A DNA stretch of 64,000 nt, from contig CAWAHD010000002.1 in the NCBI GenBank assembly GCA_963781785.1, positions 2,170,001 to 2,234,000 on the forward strand. The letters are read 5' to 3'. Source of the DNA: CAWAHD01 sp963781785. Its GTDB lineage: Bacteria; Planctomycetota; Planctomycetia; Isosphaerales; Isosphaeraceae. Under the pieces are notes generated by a model. It was not told where the DNA came from. It saw nothing but the letters and a program-made list of their open reading frames with translations, and ran no database searches. A program made the translations under genes and the position numbers. Positions 62,110 through 64,000 of this stretch are shown one piece after another. Within the stretch, counting starts at the first letter, position 1. Every line of letters starts with the position of its first letter.

Positions 62110-62994
62110 TCATCGCTGCCGCTCCCGCATGCGAAAGAACTTCTGCAGGCTGAGCGCGTAGGGCTGATCGGTGCGGATCTCGAGGCGATCGACATTGGCG
62201 CGGCGGAGCCAGCCCGCCAATCCTTGTTCCCGCTCGCGCGCGGCTTTCGCAAACAGTGCCCGCACGCGCGGGTGGCGCGTGTCGAGCTCCAGCAGTTCAT
62301 CCGTCTCGGCGTCGCGCAAGGTCAGAAACCCGACATCCGGGAGGCTCGATTCGCGCGGGTCACCCAAGGTCACGGCGACACAGTCGTGCCGCTGGTTGGC
62401 GATCGCCAGGGCACGCGAGCAATCCGGTCCGAGAAAATCGCTCATCACGAATACGACGCACCGCCGCCGCTGCACCCGCCCCAGAAAGTCGAGTGCCTTC
62501 GAGATATCGGTCTGCGCCTTCACCGGCTCGGTGGCCAGCAGTTCCCGGATCAACCTCAGCACGGTGGCTCGTCCCTTGCGGGGCGGAATGTACTTCACCA
62601 CGTCGTCGGTGAAGAAGAGCAGGCCAACCTTGTCGTGATTCCTGAGCGCGGTGAACATGAGCACCGCCGCGACTTCGACGGCCGTCTCCATCTTGCTCAA
62701 GCGATACGAGCCGAACGAACCGGACGCCGAAATGTCGACCGCCAGGACTACCGTGAGCTCACGCTCCTCGCAAAACGTCTTCACGAAGGGTGTGCCCGTC
62801 CGGGCGGTGACGTTCCAGTCGATCGAGCGGATCTCATCTCCGGGGACGTATTCCCGAACGGCGTCGAACTCCATCCCGCGTCCTTTGAAGACGCTCAGAT
62901 ATTCGCCGGCCAAGAGGTCATTCACCTGCCGCCGGGCGACAATCTGAATACGGCGGACTTCTTTCAGCACATCTTCCAGTTGTCGAGCAGGCAT
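62110..62994 (-). CDS. DUF58 domain protein of the moxR-bat operon
   Basis: 294 residues from ATG 62994, 12 bp after moxR. The diagnostic block is 'GRGMEFDAVREYVPGDEIRSIDWNVTARTGTPFVKTFCEERE' (DUF58 signature 'E-F-x-x-x-R-E-Y-x-x-G-D-x-x-R-x-I-D-W'), followed by a VWA-like region with 'LAVDISASGSFG' (D-x-S-x-S), 'FVMSDFLGPDC' and 'CVAVTLGDPRESSLPDVGFLTLRD'. DUF58 proteins usually follow moxR and act with the MoxR ATPase. Intact and well placed in the operon. Confidence 0.93.
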   Translation of the reverse strand: MPARQLEDVLKEVRRIQIVARRQVNDLLAGEYLSVFKGRGMEFDAVREYVPGDEIRSIDWNVTARTGTPFVKTFCEERELTVVLAVDISASGSFGSYRLSKMETAVEVAAVLMFTALRNHDKVGLLFFTDDVVKYIPPRKGRATVLRLIRELLATEPVKAQTDISKALDFLGRVQRRRCVVFVMSDFLGPDCSRALAIANQRHDCVAVTLGDPRESSLPDVGFLTLRDAETDELLELDTRHPRVRALFAKAAREREQGLAGWLRRANVDRLEIRTDQPYALSLQKFFRMRERQR

Positions 62995-63006
62995 GGAACG
63001 TTCGCT

Positions 63007-63996
<990 letters not shown>

Positions 63997-64000
63997 CTTA

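Overview
The window looks like GC-rich chromosome from a planctomycete, most likely the Isosphaeraceae/Gemmatales side of the phylum. That is inference from gene content: a DUF1549/DUF1553-DUF1501 pair, a WD40 protein, a 'GGLG'-type Ser/Thr kinase with TPRs, DUF1570, an LEPR-XLL-like beta-helix protein, Uma2, redoxin-LRR fusions and a moxR-bat operon.

Layout. 0-16.7 kb: secreted or surface planctomycete proteins (DUF1553 end, DUF1501 Tat protein, WD40), a frameshifted kinase-TPR gene, a DUF1570 protease-like protein, tRNA-Pro(CGG), a GH-A-like glycoside hydrolase, a methyltransferase, a family of ~290-residue exported proteins, and an FGE-sulfatase-domain protein. 16.9-19.2 kb: a compact pxpB-pxpA-pxpC 5-oxoprolinase operon. 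19.2-29.9 kb: a decaying accessory stretch. It holds a complete IS-like element with 8-bp target duplication, a Uma2 gene, a nitroreductase, a frameshifted MBL-fold gene, an antitoxin with only the first codons of its PIN toxin, an IS66-family element that has split an exported-protein gene, a truncated HupE/UreJ fragment, several dispersed repeat families and a 14-copy array of a short motif.

At 29324-29563 (minus strand), inside that stretch, is the most interesting item: a SelW-like (Rdx family) gene whose redox motif reads Cys-Ala-Leu-TGA. It has a good Shine-Dalgarno and a perfect 7-bp hairpin with a GTT loop 22 nt after the TGA, which fits a bacterial SECIS. It is read here as a selenoprotein, which ordinary ORF calling misses.

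29.9-53.8 kb: a TauE/SafE transporter, a 1268-residue TIR-STAND-TM-TPR protein preceded by a small overlapping membrane protein, a beta-barrel-like exported protein, a 1.2-kresidue beta-helix protein, an LRR protein, a redoxin-LRR protein with a degenerate thioredoxin motif, a phasin-like protein, a CMD-family protein, an alpha/beta hydrolase, a SEC-C protein, an M28 peptidase coupled to a small HExxH protein, and an FHA protein. 53.8-64 kb (minus strand): moxR - DUF58 - lipoprotein - batA - batB/batC fusion - batD - batE, a Bat (aerotolerance-type) envelope operon transcribed right to left.

Caution: eight single-base frame disruptions are visible in otherwise well-conserved genes. That density suggests residual indel errors in the assembly as much as real pseudogenes, so genes marked broken should be checked against reads.
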